DNA of 64,000 nucleotides from JABDJX01 sp039942715 (GTDB taxonomy: Bacteria; Pseudomonadota; Alphaproteobacteria; Rhodobacterales; Rhodobacteraceae): contig JBDVBY010000007.1 in assembly GCA_039942715.1 (NCBI GenBank), positions 310,001 through 374,000 of the forward strand, read 5' to 3'. The number at the start of each line of letters is the position of its first letter. Position 1 is the first letter of the stretch. Below the pieces are notes generated by a model. It was not told the DNA's origin, made no database searches, and saw nothing but the letters and a program-made list of their open reading frames with translations. Below are positions 19,298 to 27,843 of the stretch, piece by piece. The translations under genes and the position numbers were made by a program.

Positions 19298-19906
19298 ATG
19301 AGCGACAAAGAAATCAATCCTGTGATGAAACAGGTGCTGGAGCTTGGTCCGCCGCTGTTGTTTTTTGCAGCCTACATCTACATGCGCGACGAGGTCTATA
19401 CCATTGGGGGCACGGAATATTCCGGGTTTATCGTGGCGGCGGCGGTGTTTGTGCCGATCCTGTTGGCGTCTATGGCGGTGCTGTGGAAGCTAACCGGCAA
19501 ACTGAGCCGGATGCAGGTGTTCACCATCGTGATGGTGATTGTTTTTGGCGGATTGACGGTCTGGTTTAACGACGAGAAGTTTTTCAAGCTGAAAACCACG
19601 CTGGTCTACGGGCTCTTTGCGATCATTCTTGGGATTGGATTGCTGCAGGGACGGTCATATCTGGCGTGGGTGATGGCGGAATTTTTGCCGATGACAGACG
19701 AGGGGTGGATGATTTTGACCAAGCGCCTGATGCTGTTCTTCGCGGCGATGGCGGCAGCAAACGAATTTGTCTGGCGCACCATGTCGACCGATGCCTGGGT
19801 GAAGATTGAAACCTTTGGCTTTCCGGTACTGATGTTTTTGTTCTTATGGAGCCAGATCATGGCGTTGCAAGGCCATTTGATCGAAGAAGACAGCGACAAA
19901 GCCTAG
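19298..19906 (+). CDS. yciB: YciB, inner membrane septation protein A family
   Basis: ATG 19298 gives 202 residues, preferred to an in-frame GTG nine bases upstream. The conserved ending region of helix 1 (LELGPPLLFFAAYIY), KPTLVYGLFA-like LKTTLVYGLFAIIL and the WRTMSTDAWVKIETFGFP segment (N-E-x-V-W-R in the family) identify YciB, earlier called IspZ or septation protein A. It has five or six membrane helices. Family knowledge links it to cell envelope synthesis and division in the inner membrane. It ends tail to tail with the PilZ gene, the two overlapping by four bases. Confidence 0.93.
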   Translation: MSDKEINPVMKQVLELGPPLLFFAAYIYMRDEVYTIGGTEYSGFIVAAAVFVPILLASMAVLWKLTGKLSRMQVFTIVMVIVFGGLTVWFNDEKFFKLKTTLVYGLFAIILGIGLLQGRSYLAWVMAEFLPMTDEGWMILTKRLMLFFAAMAAANEFVWRTMSTDAWVKIETFGFPVLMFLFLWSQIMALQGHLIEEDSDKA

Positions 19907-20220
19907 CGGTATTCGGCCAGCAAATCATGGGCGTTTTCAAGCGCGCGCAATGTGTCGCCCTCTAGCCGTTCCAGCAGATGCACCCCAGCAAAGCGTGTTT
20001 GGCTCCAGTGCACGATGGCCGGTACCTTGACGTCCAGCATTTCGATCATCACAGTGGTTCCCACGGGGATGTTTTCGGGCACAGAAATCCGCATGCCCGT
20101 GTAGCTAACATCAACGATGCAACCGTTTAATTTCTGATCATCCACGTGAATAATAGCTTTTACCTGCGTTTTGCGCCGGTTCGGGCTGTGTCGTCGGTTA
20201 AACGATTGCTTCATCATCAT
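19903..20220 (-). CDS. PilZ domain protein
   Basis: This is a 105-residue single-domain protein. The N-terminal RRKTQVKA supplies the arginine patch before the barrel, and VDVSYTGMRI matches the D/N-x-S-x-x-G motif; together these bind cyclic di-GMP in PilZ domains. The arginine motif here (RRHSPNRRKTQ) is looser than the canonical R-x-x-x-R. The rest forms the expected beta barrel (VGTTVMIEMLDVKVPAIVHW). It probably acts as a cytoplasmic cyclic di-GMP effector or a degenerate relative. Three ATGs in a row open the gene (20220, 20217, 20214); a GGGGA lies upstream. Confidence 0.88.
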   Translation of the reverse strand: MMMKQSFNRRHSPNRRKTQVKAIIHVDDQKLNGCIVDVSYTGMRISVPENIPVGTTVMIEMLDVKVPAIVHWSQTRFAGVHLLERLEGDTLRALENAHDLLAEYR

Positions 20221-20330
20221 GGCAGAGCATCCCCTCAGAACTCGCAGCCAAAGCTAAGGCGCAATCCTTTCAAAAATCCTAATTTTACGATTGCTTGACG
20301 TTTTGTCCGCGTAGGCCTATGCATCCACCA

Positions 20331-20387
20331 CCGTGGCGATTTGTACACCGGATTGCGGGCCACGTTAAATATTCTGCTAAAGAGGTC
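20331..20387 (+). promoter_or_regulatory. SAM-II riboswitch upstream of metZ
   Basis: The stretch carries the SAM-II (metA/SAM-alpha) signature: helix P1 formed by CGTGGC at 20332-20337 and GCCACG at 20359-20364, the GATTTG loop start at 20338, the CCGGATTGC segment of the pseudoknot at 20348-20356, then GTTAAA and GCTAAAGAGG on the 3' side. This class occurs mainly in alphaproteobacteria before methionine synthesis genes such as metZ, exactly as here. Binding of S-adenosylmethionine should lower metZ expression; the intrinsic terminator that follows is the likely switch output. Confidence 0.95.
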
Positions 20388-20398
20388 AGGGACGTTTT

Positions 20399-20432
20399 CG
20401 CCCCCGGCGCTCAATTGCGGTGGGGGTTTTTT
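20399..20432 (+). terminator. Intrinsic terminator between SAM-II riboswitch and metZ
   Basis: CCCCC at 20401-20405 pairs with GGGGG at 20422-20426, extended by CGC/GCG inside the loop, and is followed by six T. It lies between the riboswitch and the metZ ribosome binding site (AAGGAG about 20441), the position of a transcription attenuator. The anti-terminator pairing is not evident by eye. Confidence 0.85.
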
Positions 20433-20455
20433 ATTGCGGAAAAGGAGCCGTCCCC

Positions 20456-21640
20456 ATGCCAAAGGAAACTTGGAACAGGCGCACCAAACTGGTGCACGAA
20501 GGCACGCGGCGCAGCCAATATGGCGAGGTCAGCGAGGCGATCTATCTCACTCAGGGCTTTGTCTATGACAGTGCCGAAACCGCGATGCAGCGGTTTGAAA
20601 CCTCGGGCGATGACGAGTTCATTTACGCCCGCTACGGCAACCCGACCGTGCGGATGTTTGAAGAGCGGATAGCGTCGTTAGAGGGTACCGAAGACGGCTT
20701 TGCGACGGCCAGCGGCATGGCGGCGGTGAATGCAGCACTTAGCTCGCTTTTGAAGGCGGGGGATCATGTGGTTTCGGCGCGCGCGCTCTTTGGCTCGTGT
20801 CTTTACATCCTTGAGGATATTCTCAGCCGTTATGGTGTTGAGGTGACATTTGTGGATGGCACAGACATTGCCGCTTGGGAGGCGGCAGTGCGCGCGGACA
20901 CCAAGGTGGTTTTCCTGGAAAGCATGTCGAACCCGACGCTTGAGGTCATCGATCTGCCTGCTGTGGCGAAAATTGCGCATGCCGTTGGCGCGACCGTGGT
21001 GGTGGACAACGTCTTTTCAACACCTGTGTTCAGCCGCGCAGTCGAGCTTGGCGCGGATGTTGTGGTTTATTCGGCAACCAAACACATCGACGGGCAGGGG
21101 CGCGTCCTTGGCGGTGTTGTTCTCGGCACGCGCGAGTATATCCGCAAAACGCTGGAACCATATCTTAAGCACACAGGTGGGGCGATGAGCCCGCACACTG
21201 CGTGGTTGCTGCTTAAGGGGCTGGAAACGCTGGACCTTCGCGTGCATGCGCAGGCCGATAGCGCTCTGCAAATAGCCACCGCACTGGAGGGGCACGCAAA
21301 GTTAAGTCAGACTGTCTACCCTGGTTTGGCTTCGCATCCTCACCACGGTGTGGCGATGGCGCAGCTGGAAAAAGGTGGCACAGTGATTGCTTTGGAAATC
21401 AAAGGCGGACAAGAGGCGGCGTTCCGGTTTTTGAATGCGCTTGAGATTGTGATCATTTCCAACAACTTGGGCGATGCGAAATCAATTGTCACCCATCCCA
21501 CGACCACAACGCATCAACGTCTGACCGACGAGCAGCGCGCCGCCCTTGGCATCACGCCGGGTCTGGTGCGTCTGTCTGTCGGGCTTGAAGATGCGGGTGA
21601 TTTGATTGACGATTTGAAAACTGCGCTGGAGGCAGTGTGA
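20456..21640 (+). CDS. metZ: MetZ, O-succinylhomoserine sulfhydrylase
   Basis: MetZ makes homocysteine from O-succinylhomoserine and sulfide, a PLP enzyme of methionine synthesis. The 394-residue protein starts MPKETWNRRTKLVHEGTRR after a strong AAGGAG. Motifs of the Cys/Met metabolism PLP family are YARYGNPTV, ATASGMAAV, ESMSNPTLEV, VVDNVFSTPV, and the PLP-binding lysine in SATKHIDGQG. The sulfhydrylase assignment over cystathionine lyases rests on the DGQGR variant and on the SAM-II riboswitch and terminator directly upstream. An acetyltransferase gene overlaps its stop (TGATG). Confidence 0.95.
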   Translation: MPKETWNRRTKLVHEGTRRSQYGEVSEAIYLTQGFVYDSAETAMQRFETSGDDEFIYARYGNPTVRMFEERIASLEGTEDGFATASGMAAVNAALSSLLKAGDHVVSARALFGSCLYILEDILSRYGVEVTFVDGTDIAAWEAAVRADTKVVFLESMSNPTLEVIDLPAVAKIAHAVGATVVVDNVFSTPVFSRAVELGADVVVYSATKHIDGQGRVLGGVVLGTREYIRKTLEPYLKHTGGAMSPHTAWLLLKGLETLDLRVHAQADSALQIATALEGHAKLSQTVYPGLASHPHHGVAMAQLEKGGTVIALEIKGGQEAAFRFLNALEIVIISNNLGDAKSIVTHPTTTTHQRLTDEQRAALGITPGLVRLSVGLEDAGDLIDDLKTALEAV

Positions 21641-22131
21641 TGGAATTTCTGTTACGCTCCTACGCGCCTGAAGATGCAGATGCGCTGGGTCAGGTATTCT
21701 TTCGCGGGGTCCATGAAGGGGCTGCAGCCAAGTATTCGATTGATCAGCGCGCAGCTTGGGTGCCAGAGCCGCCAACGGGCGAGGCATGGGAGAGCAAACT
21801 TGCCAACTCCGATTGCGTTGTCGCTCTTTGCGAAGGCAAAATTGTTGGGTTCATGTCCCGACAAGGGGCTTATTTCGACATGGCTTATGTGCTGCCCGAA
21901 GTGATGGGCAAAGGGGTTGCTGGCGTGATGTGCGCGGTGATCGAAGGGCGTGCACGTGCTGACGGGATCACGCATATGACGGTGGATGCCAGTCATTTGG
22001 CGGAAAGCTTCTTTGAGCGTCGGGGGTGGAACCTTGTGCGCCGACAAGAAGTTGAGCGTCGCGGGGTTACCTTGCAAAACTGCAAAATGGAAAAGCATTT
22101 GGTGCGCGGTGATGAGCGTCTTAGTGCGTAA
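21640..22131 (+). CDS. GNAT family N-acetyltransferase
   Basis: The 163-residue protein fits the GNAT fold: LRSYAPEDADALGQVFF at the start, a central strand FDMAYVLPEVMGKGVAGVMCAVIE where P-E-V-M-G-K-G-V-A is the acetyl-CoA pyrophosphate loop (Q/R-x-x-G-x-G/A), and SHLAESFFERRGW at the end. The substrate is unknown. It starts inside the metZ stop codon and so is cotranscribed with metZ under SAM control; whether it acts in sulfur amino acid metabolism is open. It ends 5 bases from the convergent trkH. Confidence 0.88.
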   Translation: MEFLLRSYAPEDADALGQVFFRGVHEGAAAKYSIDQRAAWVPEPPTGEAWESKLANSDCVVALCEGKIVGFMSRQGAYFDMAYVLPEVMGKGVAGVMCAVIEGRARADGITHMTVDASHLAESFFERRGWNLVRRQEVERRGVTLQNCKMEKHLVRGDERLSA

Positions 22132-22136
22132 GTGCC

Positions 22137-23588
22137 TTAAGCGCGCCAAAATCGCGATGTGAACAGCACAAAGACAACCATCAACTCAAGCCGTCCCATC
22201 AGCATTGCAAAGGCCAGTATCCATTTGGCCGCATCATTCAGTTCGCCAAAATTGCCCGTAGGCCCGATCTGATCGCCAAGACCCGGGCCAACGTTGGCAA
22301 TCGCTGTTGCCGCGCCGCTGACGGATGTGATGAAGTCTAAGCCTGTGGCACTTAGCAAGACTGCGACCACGCCAAGAGTGACCAAAAACAGCGTCACAAA
22401 GGCCATCACCGAAGAGATGATCTCTTCGGACAGTGTGTGTCCGTCGTATTTCAGCTTGAACACCCCGTTGGGGCTGTGGATGCGCTTAATCTGATTGGTC
22501 ACGGCAGCGAACAGGATTTGATAGCGGAACACTTTGATCGAACAACAGGTCGATCCAGCACAGCCGCCGATCAAGCCAATGAAGAAAAACACCGCCATCG
22601 GAAAGCTGCCCCACAGCTGGTAATCCGTGCTGGCGTAGCCCGTGCCGGTGATGATCGAGGTGATGTTGAACGTCGCCTCACGCATCGCTTCAAGCAACTC
22701 CGCGCCTTGGGCCGTAATCCGAAACAGCGTCATCGTCGCAATCAGGACAACCACGCTAATCAAAAACGCGCGCACTTGGCTGTCTTTAACCAGCGGCTCG
22801 CTGCTGCCCGCCAAAAGCTGGACGTAACGCACAAAGGGCAAGCTGGCGAGAAGCATGAAGATCGCGGCGACAAATTCTGCCGGGCCTTGGAAGAAAGCGA
22901 AACTCTCGTCGTGTGTGGAAAAACCACCGGTCGCGATCGTTGTCATTGCGTGGTTGATCGCATCAAAAAAGCTCATGTCAAAAGCCAGATAGGCCAGCCC
23001 GCAGGCTACAGTAAGCGTCAGATACACAATCGAAATACGCGACGCGATCTCGGCAGCACGAGGCAACACCTTGCCATCTGTGTCAAAGCTTTCCGAGCGG
23101 AAGATTTGCATACCACCCACGCGAAGCTCAGGCAAAAAGGCCATCGCAACCACAATGATCCCGATCCCGCCAAACCACTGCAACATTGAACGCCACAAAA
23201 GCAGCCCTGGCGGCAATTCGTTGAGGTTGTTGAACGCAGTGGAGCCGGTTGTTGTCAGCCCGGACATCGCTTCAAAATAGGCGTCCGTGAACGTGGCTTG
23301 TGTTGCGCCAAATACGAACGGGATCGCGCCAAAAAGCGGCAAAACCGCCCAAACACCGCTTGTCAAAAGGAACGTCTGCTGAATATTCATCCGCCCCGTC
23401 ACAGCGTTCGCACAGGCCAAAGCAATCAATCCGCCGGTCAAAACTGTTAAGATGGCAGAGCTGAAAAACGCGCCCGCATGACCGTTTGCAACCCAAGCGT
23501 CCACACCCATCGGGACCAGCATCGTCAAGCCAAGCACGGCCACAAGCAGGCCTACCACATATCCAACGGGGCGCAGATCAATCATCAC
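22137..23588 (-). CDS. trkH: TrkH family potassium uptake protein
   Basis: The protein has 483 residues and ten or more membrane helices, organised as four pore-loop repeats. The selectivity-filter glycines are seen in SGLTTTGSTAF, TTIATGGFSTHD, ITGTGYASTDYQLWG and AIANVGPGLGD. It is the membrane subunit of a Trk/Ktr potassium importer that normally works with a TrkA regulatory subunit; trkA is not in the window. The gene stands alone between the metZ pair and a zinc-motif protein. Confidence 0.95.
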   Translation of the reverse strand: MMIDLRPVGYVVGLLVAVLGLTMLVPMGVDAWVANGHAGAFFSSAILTVLTGGLIALACANAVTGRMNIQQTFLLTSGVWAVLPLFGAIPFVFGATQATFTDAYFEAMSGLTTTGSTAFNNLNELPPGLLLWRSMLQWFGGIGIIVVAMAFLPELRVGGMQIFRSESFDTDGKVLPRAAEIASRISIVYLTLTVACGLAYLAFDMSFFDAINHAMTTIATGGFSTHDESFAFFQGPAEFVAAIFMLLASLPFVRYVQLLAGSSEPLVKDSQVRAFLISVVVLIATMTLFRITAQGAELLEAMREATFNITSIITGTGYASTDYQLWGSFPMAVFFFIGLIGGCAGSTCCSIKVFRYQILFAAVTNQIKRIHSPNGVFKLKYDGHTLSEEIISSVMAFVTLFLVTLGVVAVLLSATGLDFITSVSGAATAIANVGPGLGDQIGPTGNFGELNDAAKWILAFAMLMGRLELMVVFVLFTSRFWRA

Positions 23589-23618
23589 GCGCAGCCTTGG
23601 CGCGCAGCTTGGGTCAAG

Positions 23619-24185
23619 TCAAGGCGCAGGCGGCGTGCGCGGCGCAGGTGTGGCGCGTTTGGCAATAGGGGTGCCTTGCGCATCAAAGAACGGGTTTTTC
23701 TTGTATGAACCGGTCAAGCGCGCCCTAATTGCGCGTCGAGCAAAGGCCCATATCACGCGCCGTGCACTTCCCATTTCGCCCTCAATATGGCCTGTCGCCC
23801 CTTTGCGGTTCACACGCGCGACGATTGGCCCCGAGGCTTCGGGCGGTTCGAAATAAGCGGTTTGCAGTGTCAGAAACGGGATTTTGGGGCTGCCCAACGT
23901 GTTGGCCATAGGCGTATTGCAACACGTGGTAAACCAGCGCACAGGTCCTTTTTCGGTACGTTTCGTCCAAGCCAGATGTTCGCGGCCCTTGGTGATCCCA
24001 AACGCATCTGGTGGCATTTGCAAAAGGTCACTGCCACCTGCTGGATCAATGATATCGCCGGCGCCAAGTTCTTCGGCAAATACGCGGCAACTCTCACAAT
24101 AACACAGAATGCGACTGCTCGAGGCGCCAGACCAAGTGCCTTGAACGCGTCCGCATGTACAGGACCAGTTGAGTGGATGTGCCAT
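23619..24185 (-). CDS. DUF6151-like protein with GFA-type zinc motifs
   Basis: The protein has 188 residues. The first half has Cys pairs in the order CTCGRV, CYCESCR and TTCCNTP, reminiscent of the zinc-binding arrangement in the glutathione-dependent formaldehyde-activating (GFA) fold. The last 40 residues are basic (RRAIRARL) and proline-rich. I believe this corresponds to the DUF6151 group, uncharacterised, but a search is needed for the exact name. No signal peptide is seen. It lies downstream of no co-directed neighbour: 30 bases separate it from trkH, whose start is to its left on the same strand, so the two may be cotranscribed. Confidence 0.78.
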   Translation of the reverse strand: MAHPLNWSCTCGRVQGTWSGASSSRILCYCESCRVFAEELGAGDIIDPAGGSDLLQMPPDAFGITKGREHLAWTKRTEKGPVRWFTTCCNTPMANTLGSPKIPFLTLQTAYFEPPEASGPIVARVNRKGATGHIEGEMGSARRVIWAFARRAIRARLTGSYKKNPFFDAQGTPIAKRATPAPRTPPAP

Positions 24186-24264
24186 AGCGAGAGACTAGCC
24201 AAGCGGGACAGGCGATGGAAGAACTTTTGAACGCAGACGCTTTGCTTAAAACATGGACTTTAGG

Positions 24265-24318
24265 CCTTCATCTATTCAGAAATACTCCACGGGGGGCCGG
24301 GCGTGTGAAACCCCCGGT
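24265..24318 (+). repeat. Intergenic GC-hairpin element, copy 1
   Basis: This copy has the lead-in CTTCATCTATTCAGAAATAC, then a G run and a degraded hairpin (CCGGG ... CCCCCGG). It is nearly identical in its first half to the copy at 35540. It sits against the 3' end of the amidotransferase gene but in the opposite orientation to it. Confidence 0.8.
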
Positions 24319-24319
24319 C

Positions 24320-25066
24320 TTACTCGGAGGAATATCGGTCCACAAAGCGGCGCAGAATCCGCTCTGGCTGGGTTACATCGGCAGCCAGACACGCCGCGCT
24401 CAATGCATCAGCCTCAATCGGCGCAAAATACCCGCGATCACGATAAATACGGATGCGATCCGCAAAAACCTGACCGTCTGCTTCGGGATGAAACTGGGTG
24501 GCATAGACGTTTTGGCCTGCGCGGATCATCTGAAACGGGCAACTGTCTGAGCCCATCAGATGCACGGCCGCTTCGGGCAGGGATTGCACGGCCTCCTTAT
24601 GCCCCACAAAGGCATCAAACGCCTCCGGCAACCCATCTAGCAAAGGATCATCGCGCCCCGCTTCGGTAACACGACAACTCACCGGCCCAACAGCCTCACC
24701 AAATCGCTCTTTGGTGACAGGCGCGCCCAAATGATGCGCTAACAGGCCGATTCCATAGCAACAGCCCATAAATGGGATATCGCGATCAACGATCTCGGGC
24801 ATAAGTGCGAGCAACTCGGCCTCGGCGCGCGCTTCAACAGGATCGCGCGTATTGGGGTCGTCACTTACGCACCCCGGACCGCCACCGACAATCACCGCTG
24901 CATAGTCATCTAGTAAAAAATCTTCGGGCAGGGCGCCTTGCTCCATGCGATAGCGCACAGTGTCCGCCTCGGCCAAACCACCTTTATCCAAAAACGCCTG
25001 ATACTCGCCGTCAGAGGCTTCGTCTTCGGGGCGCAGTTGCAGGATCAGGAAAGGCTTTGAAGTCAT
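24320..25066 (-). CDS. Class I glutamine amidotransferase-like protein
   Basis: The 248-residue protein has the GATase1 fold: VIVGGGPGCVSDD at the oxyanion region, the nucleophile Cys in MGCCYGIGLLAHHLG (G-x-C-x-G elbow) and the catalytic His-x-Glu in TQFHPEAD. All three catalytic positions are present. Stand-alone proteins of this kind resemble GMP synthase glutaminase domains but lack the synthase part and often act as gamma-glutamyl hydrolases or have unknown partners. It ends close to a repeat element and its start is 7 bases from the stop of the next gene on the same strand, so the two probably form an operon. Confidence 0.88.
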   Translation of the reverse strand: MTSKPFLILQLRPEDEASDGEYQAFLDKGGLAEADTVRYRMEQGALPEDFLLDDYAAVIVGGGPGCVSDDPNTRDPVEARAEAELLALMPEIVDRDIPFMGCCYGIGLLAHHLGAPVTKERFGEAVGPVSCRVTEAGRDDPLLDGLPEAFDAFVGHKEAVQSLPEAAVHLMGSDSCPFQMIRAGQNVYATQFHPEADGQVFADRIRIYRDRGYFAPIEADALSAACLAADVTQPERILRRFVDRYSSE

Positions 25067-25073
25067 CGCCGGC

Positions 25074-26777
25074 TTAGTTCCAGCAGCTGACCAGCACCGT
25101 CAGATCGGCTGCCAGCACTGTCAGATCCTCAGGGGCCATCTCTTCGCTTGCATCAGACGCCGCCGCACTCACGCCATTCTCGCTAAGGAACTCGGCCAAG
25201 ATCGGCGCATCCGCGGCAAACGCCACATCGCCGGGCAGGGTGCGCCCGCTGGTCGAGCTATCCAACAGCATGCCTAAAACAGCACCTGATCCATCAAACA
25301 CCGGACCCCCTGCATCCTGTGGCGCGCTTGTCACGGCAAGGCGCTGCACACGTTCATCCCCATCAAGCCCCTTGAGGTCGGCCAAAGTGCCAAAGCTGAT
25401 CGATGGTGCAGATAAAACTCCGCCAAAGCTGTAGCCCGCCAGCGCGATGTCCGACTGCAATCGTGGCTCGTTGATTGCCAAACGTGCAATTTGAATGGGC
25501 GTTTGTGGCTCGCTTGGGCGCAACAAGGCCAGACCCAAAGCTGGGAATTCCGCAACCACCTCGGCGCGCACGTCGTCGTTCACCATCACGCGCCCACATT
25601 GGCGCACCGCTTCGCTGGTGGTCAGAACTGCGCCGTCCCTGTCGATATAAAAGCCCGAGCGCGTCCGATCTGCGCGCCGAATTTCAAGACCGGCCAATAG
25701 ATCAATGTCTTGCACCCCAGAACCCGCAGTTTCCGGCAACACGCCCTGACGCGGGGAAAAGCTGGTGATCATCGAATCTTTGGCAAGCGTGAAACGTTTC
25801 TCGTCTCCTGCGGGCCAGATCAGCGAGAAGCCTTTGATCGTACCGCCAGTCAGTCGCGCATAGGTGTAGGACTGGATGTCGTCGCTTTGCCCTTCGATAA
25901 AGAAATCCTCGCGCCGCAGCGTGCGCGCGCCATCAACTGGCACCATCTCCAAGGTCTGTAAGATATCATAAAGTGCTGTCAGCGAGTTCTGATCGCCGCT
26001 TTGGCTGATCAAATAGGCACGTACCCCGTCGTCGGTCAGTGGCTTGTAATGCACAAACGGCGCCTCATACCGATCAAAGGTCACAAGGCCCGCAGGCATT
26101 TCAACTTCGATGCCCGCGGATGTTTCGATAACAGTCTGCATATCCAGCGATTGCAACACGTCCAGATAACCGTCCACCAATTCGCGCCGCTGCAGTGTTG
26201 TCAGAATGCCCGTGGGTTCATAGCGACGGTTTTCCTGCCATGCGGCCATTGCGCGCCGTGTGCCAGGGCCGAAAGAGGCATCAATGACCGAGTTGTAAAA
26301 CCCTTCCCATTTCAATGCGACCTGCAACTGCGCACGCTCTTCCCGGTTCAAAAGGCGCTCGCTCAGACGGGCATCCTCAGGGCTTTCCTCGCCTGCGCGC
26401 AAGGGTGGCAGCGGTTCACTCGGTTCGCTGGGCACGAGTACGCGGTCAGCAGAGCCAAACACTTGTTCGCGAAAATTGCGCCCATCAGCGACAAACGCAT
26501 CACTTGGCACCGCACGACGCCCCCGCAAAGCCAATAGTTCACCGCGCGCCTGATCCTCAGATGCAAACGGGCCAATCACGATGGCATACCAGCCGGACCG
26601 AAGGCGAAAGCTGGCAACGCTATCATTTTCAGCCGCATAGGCGTTCGCGCGCGCAATGGCACCGCGCTCATTGGGCTGTGCCTCAACCTGCACCCAAGCT
26701 TGTGCAAAGGCGGTTTGCGCCCAAATCATCGTGAAAAGCAGGGTTAAACTGCTGGTCAAAATCCGAAAAATCGTCAT
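25074..26777 (-). CDS. Secreted SPOR / peptidoglycan-binding / trypsin-fold protein, protease site lost
   Basis: ATG 26777 is chosen since it begins a signal peptide (MTIFRILTSSLTLLFTMIWA, cleavage after AFA); 567 residues. In order: a SPOR-like domain (about 27-110, GWYAIVIGPFASEDQARGEL), a peptidoglycan-binding module (about 150-215, WEGFYNSVIDASFGPGTRRA), a middle domain, and a C-terminal trypsin fold (about 365-535). In the trypsin fold the usual T-A-H is replaced by TSEAV (Glu389) and G-D/N-S-G-G-P by QDAGGP (Ala489), so the catalytic His and Ser are gone. A binding or scaffold role at the cell wall is inferred. It is divergent from glyQ and upstream of the amidotransferase gene. Confidence 0.87.
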   Translation of the reverse strand: MTIFRILTSSLTLLFTMIWAQTAFAQAWVQVEAQPNERGAIARANAYAAENDSVASFRLRSGWYAIVIGPFASEDQARGELLALRGRRAVPSDAFVADGRNFREQVFGSADRVLVPSEPSEPLPPLRAGEESPEDARLSERLLNREERAQLQVALKWEGFYNSVIDASFGPGTRRAMAAWQENRRYEPTGILTTLQRRELVDGYLDVLQSLDMQTVIETSAGIEVEMPAGLVTFDRYEAPFVHYKPLTDDGVRAYLISQSGDQNSLTALYDILQTLEMVPVDGARTLRREDFFIEGQSDDIQSYTYARLTGGTIKGFSLIWPAGDEKRFTLAKDSMITSFSPRQGVLPETAGSGVQDIDLLAGLEIRRADRTRSGFYIDRDGAVLTTSEAVRQCGRVMVNDDVRAEVVAEFPALGLALLRPSEPQTPIQIARLAINEPRLQSDIALAGYSFGGVLSAPSISFGTLADLKGLDGDERVQRLAVTSAPQDAGGPVFDGSGAVLGMLLDSSTSGRTLPGDVAFAADAPILAEFLSENGVSAAASDASEEMAPEDLTVLAADLTVLVSCWN

Positions 26778-26859
26778 CAATCTGTCTTGCCCCCAAGGCG
26801 GTGTTTCATCGCTTTTATCAAAGCCTGTGGCACTTGCACGCGGATTCAAGGGGTGTTGA

Positions 26860-26887
26860 TTGACGCGCATGGGCCTGTTGCCTATTG
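26860..26887 (+). promoter_or_regulatory. Possible glyQ promoter
   Basis: TTGACG at 26860 and CTATTG at 26882 are spaced by 16 bases, fitting a housekeeping promoter with a strong -35 and a weak -10. It ends 33 bases before the glyQ start. Read by eye only. Confidence 0.35.
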
Positions 26888-26920
26888 AGAACGCGATTTT
26901 CAAGCGAAAGAAGCCGCCTA

Positions 26921-27841
26921 ATGTCCGTTGATCGCCCCAAGAGTTTTCAGGAAATTCTCCTGCGCCTACAAACTTATTGGGCGGATAAAGGCTGCGCGCT
27001 TTTGCAACCTTATGACATGGAAGCAGGCGCGGGCACGTTTCATCCGGCAACAGCCCTGCGCTCGCTGGGCTCCAAACCTTGGGCCGCCGCCTATGCGCAA
27101 CCTTCGCGTCGACCAACAGATGGCCGCTATGGCGACAACCCCAACCGGCTGCAGCACTTTTACCAATATCAGGTGATCATCAAACCGTCGCCGCCCGACC
27201 TGCAGCCGTTGTACCTTGGCTCGCTGGAAGCCATCGGCATCGATATGAAACTGCACGACATCCGCTTTGTGGAAGACGATTGGGAAAGCCCAACGCTTGG
27301 CGCATGGGGATTGGGTTGGGAAGTGTGGTGCGATGGTATGGAAGTCAGCCAGTTCACCTATTTCCAACAGGTCGGCGGGTATGACTGCAAACCTGTCTCA
27401 GGTGAATTGACCTATGGGTTGGAACGCCTCGCAATGTACGTCCTTGGCATCGATCACGTGATGGACATGCCGTTCAACGACCCACAGACAGAAATCGCGC
27501 TCACCTACGGCGATGTGTTTAAGCAAACCGAGCAGGAGTATTCCCGCTGGAATTTTGACGTCGCCGACACGGATATTCTGCTTCAGCACTTCAAAGACGC
27601 CGAAGCCGAGTGCCAGCGCATTCTGGACGCCCCCGCCGATGACCCGAAAACCGGTAAACGAATCGTCATGGTGCACCCGGCCTATGATCAATGCATCAAA
27701 GCCAGCCACCTCTTTAACCTGCTTGACGCCCGCGGCGTGATCTCTGTCACCGAACGCCAGGCTTATATTGGTCGCGTGCGCGCGCTTGCCAAAGCTTGTG
27801 CCGACGCCTTCATGACAACCGATGCCGCAGGGGCGGCATAG
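26921..27841 (+). CDS. glyQ: GlyQ, glycyl-tRNA synthetase alpha subunit
   Basis: GlyQ is the catalytic subunit of the bacterial alpha2beta2 glycyl-tRNA synthetase. ATG 26921 starts MSVDRPKSFQEILLRLQTYW, the family N-terminus; 306 residues. Signature segments include GCALLQPYDMEAGAGTFHPATALRSLG, PSRRPTDGRYGDNPNRLQHFYQ, QVILKPSP-like QVIIKPSPP and GLGWEVWCDGMEVSQFTYFQQ. It is class II with motif 2 in the R-P-T-D-G-R-Y region. A small membrane-anchored protein lies between it and glyS; all three are cotranscribed (gaps of 2 bases and an overlap). Confidence 0.98.
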   Translation: MSVDRPKSFQEILLRLQTYWADKGCALLQPYDMEAGAGTFHPATALRSLGSKPWAAAYAQPSRRPTDGRYGDNPNRLQHFYQYQVIIKPSPPDLQPLYLGSLEAIGIDMKLHDIRFVEDDWESPTLGAWGLGWEVWCDGMEVSQFTYFQQVGGYDCKPVSGELTYGLERLAMYVLGIDHVMDMPFNDPQTEIALTYGDVFKQTEQEYSRWNFDVADTDILLQHFKDAEAECQRILDAPADDPKTGKRIVMVHPAYDQCIKASHLFNLLDARGVISVTERQAYIGRVRALAKACADAFMTTDAAGAA

Positions 27842-27843
27842 CG

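Noticed and set aside
22437..23189. Forward open frame (250 codons) opposite trkH
   Set aside because: It is the complement of a conserved membrane protein gene, with a composition rich in Arg, Gln and His typical of antisense frames.
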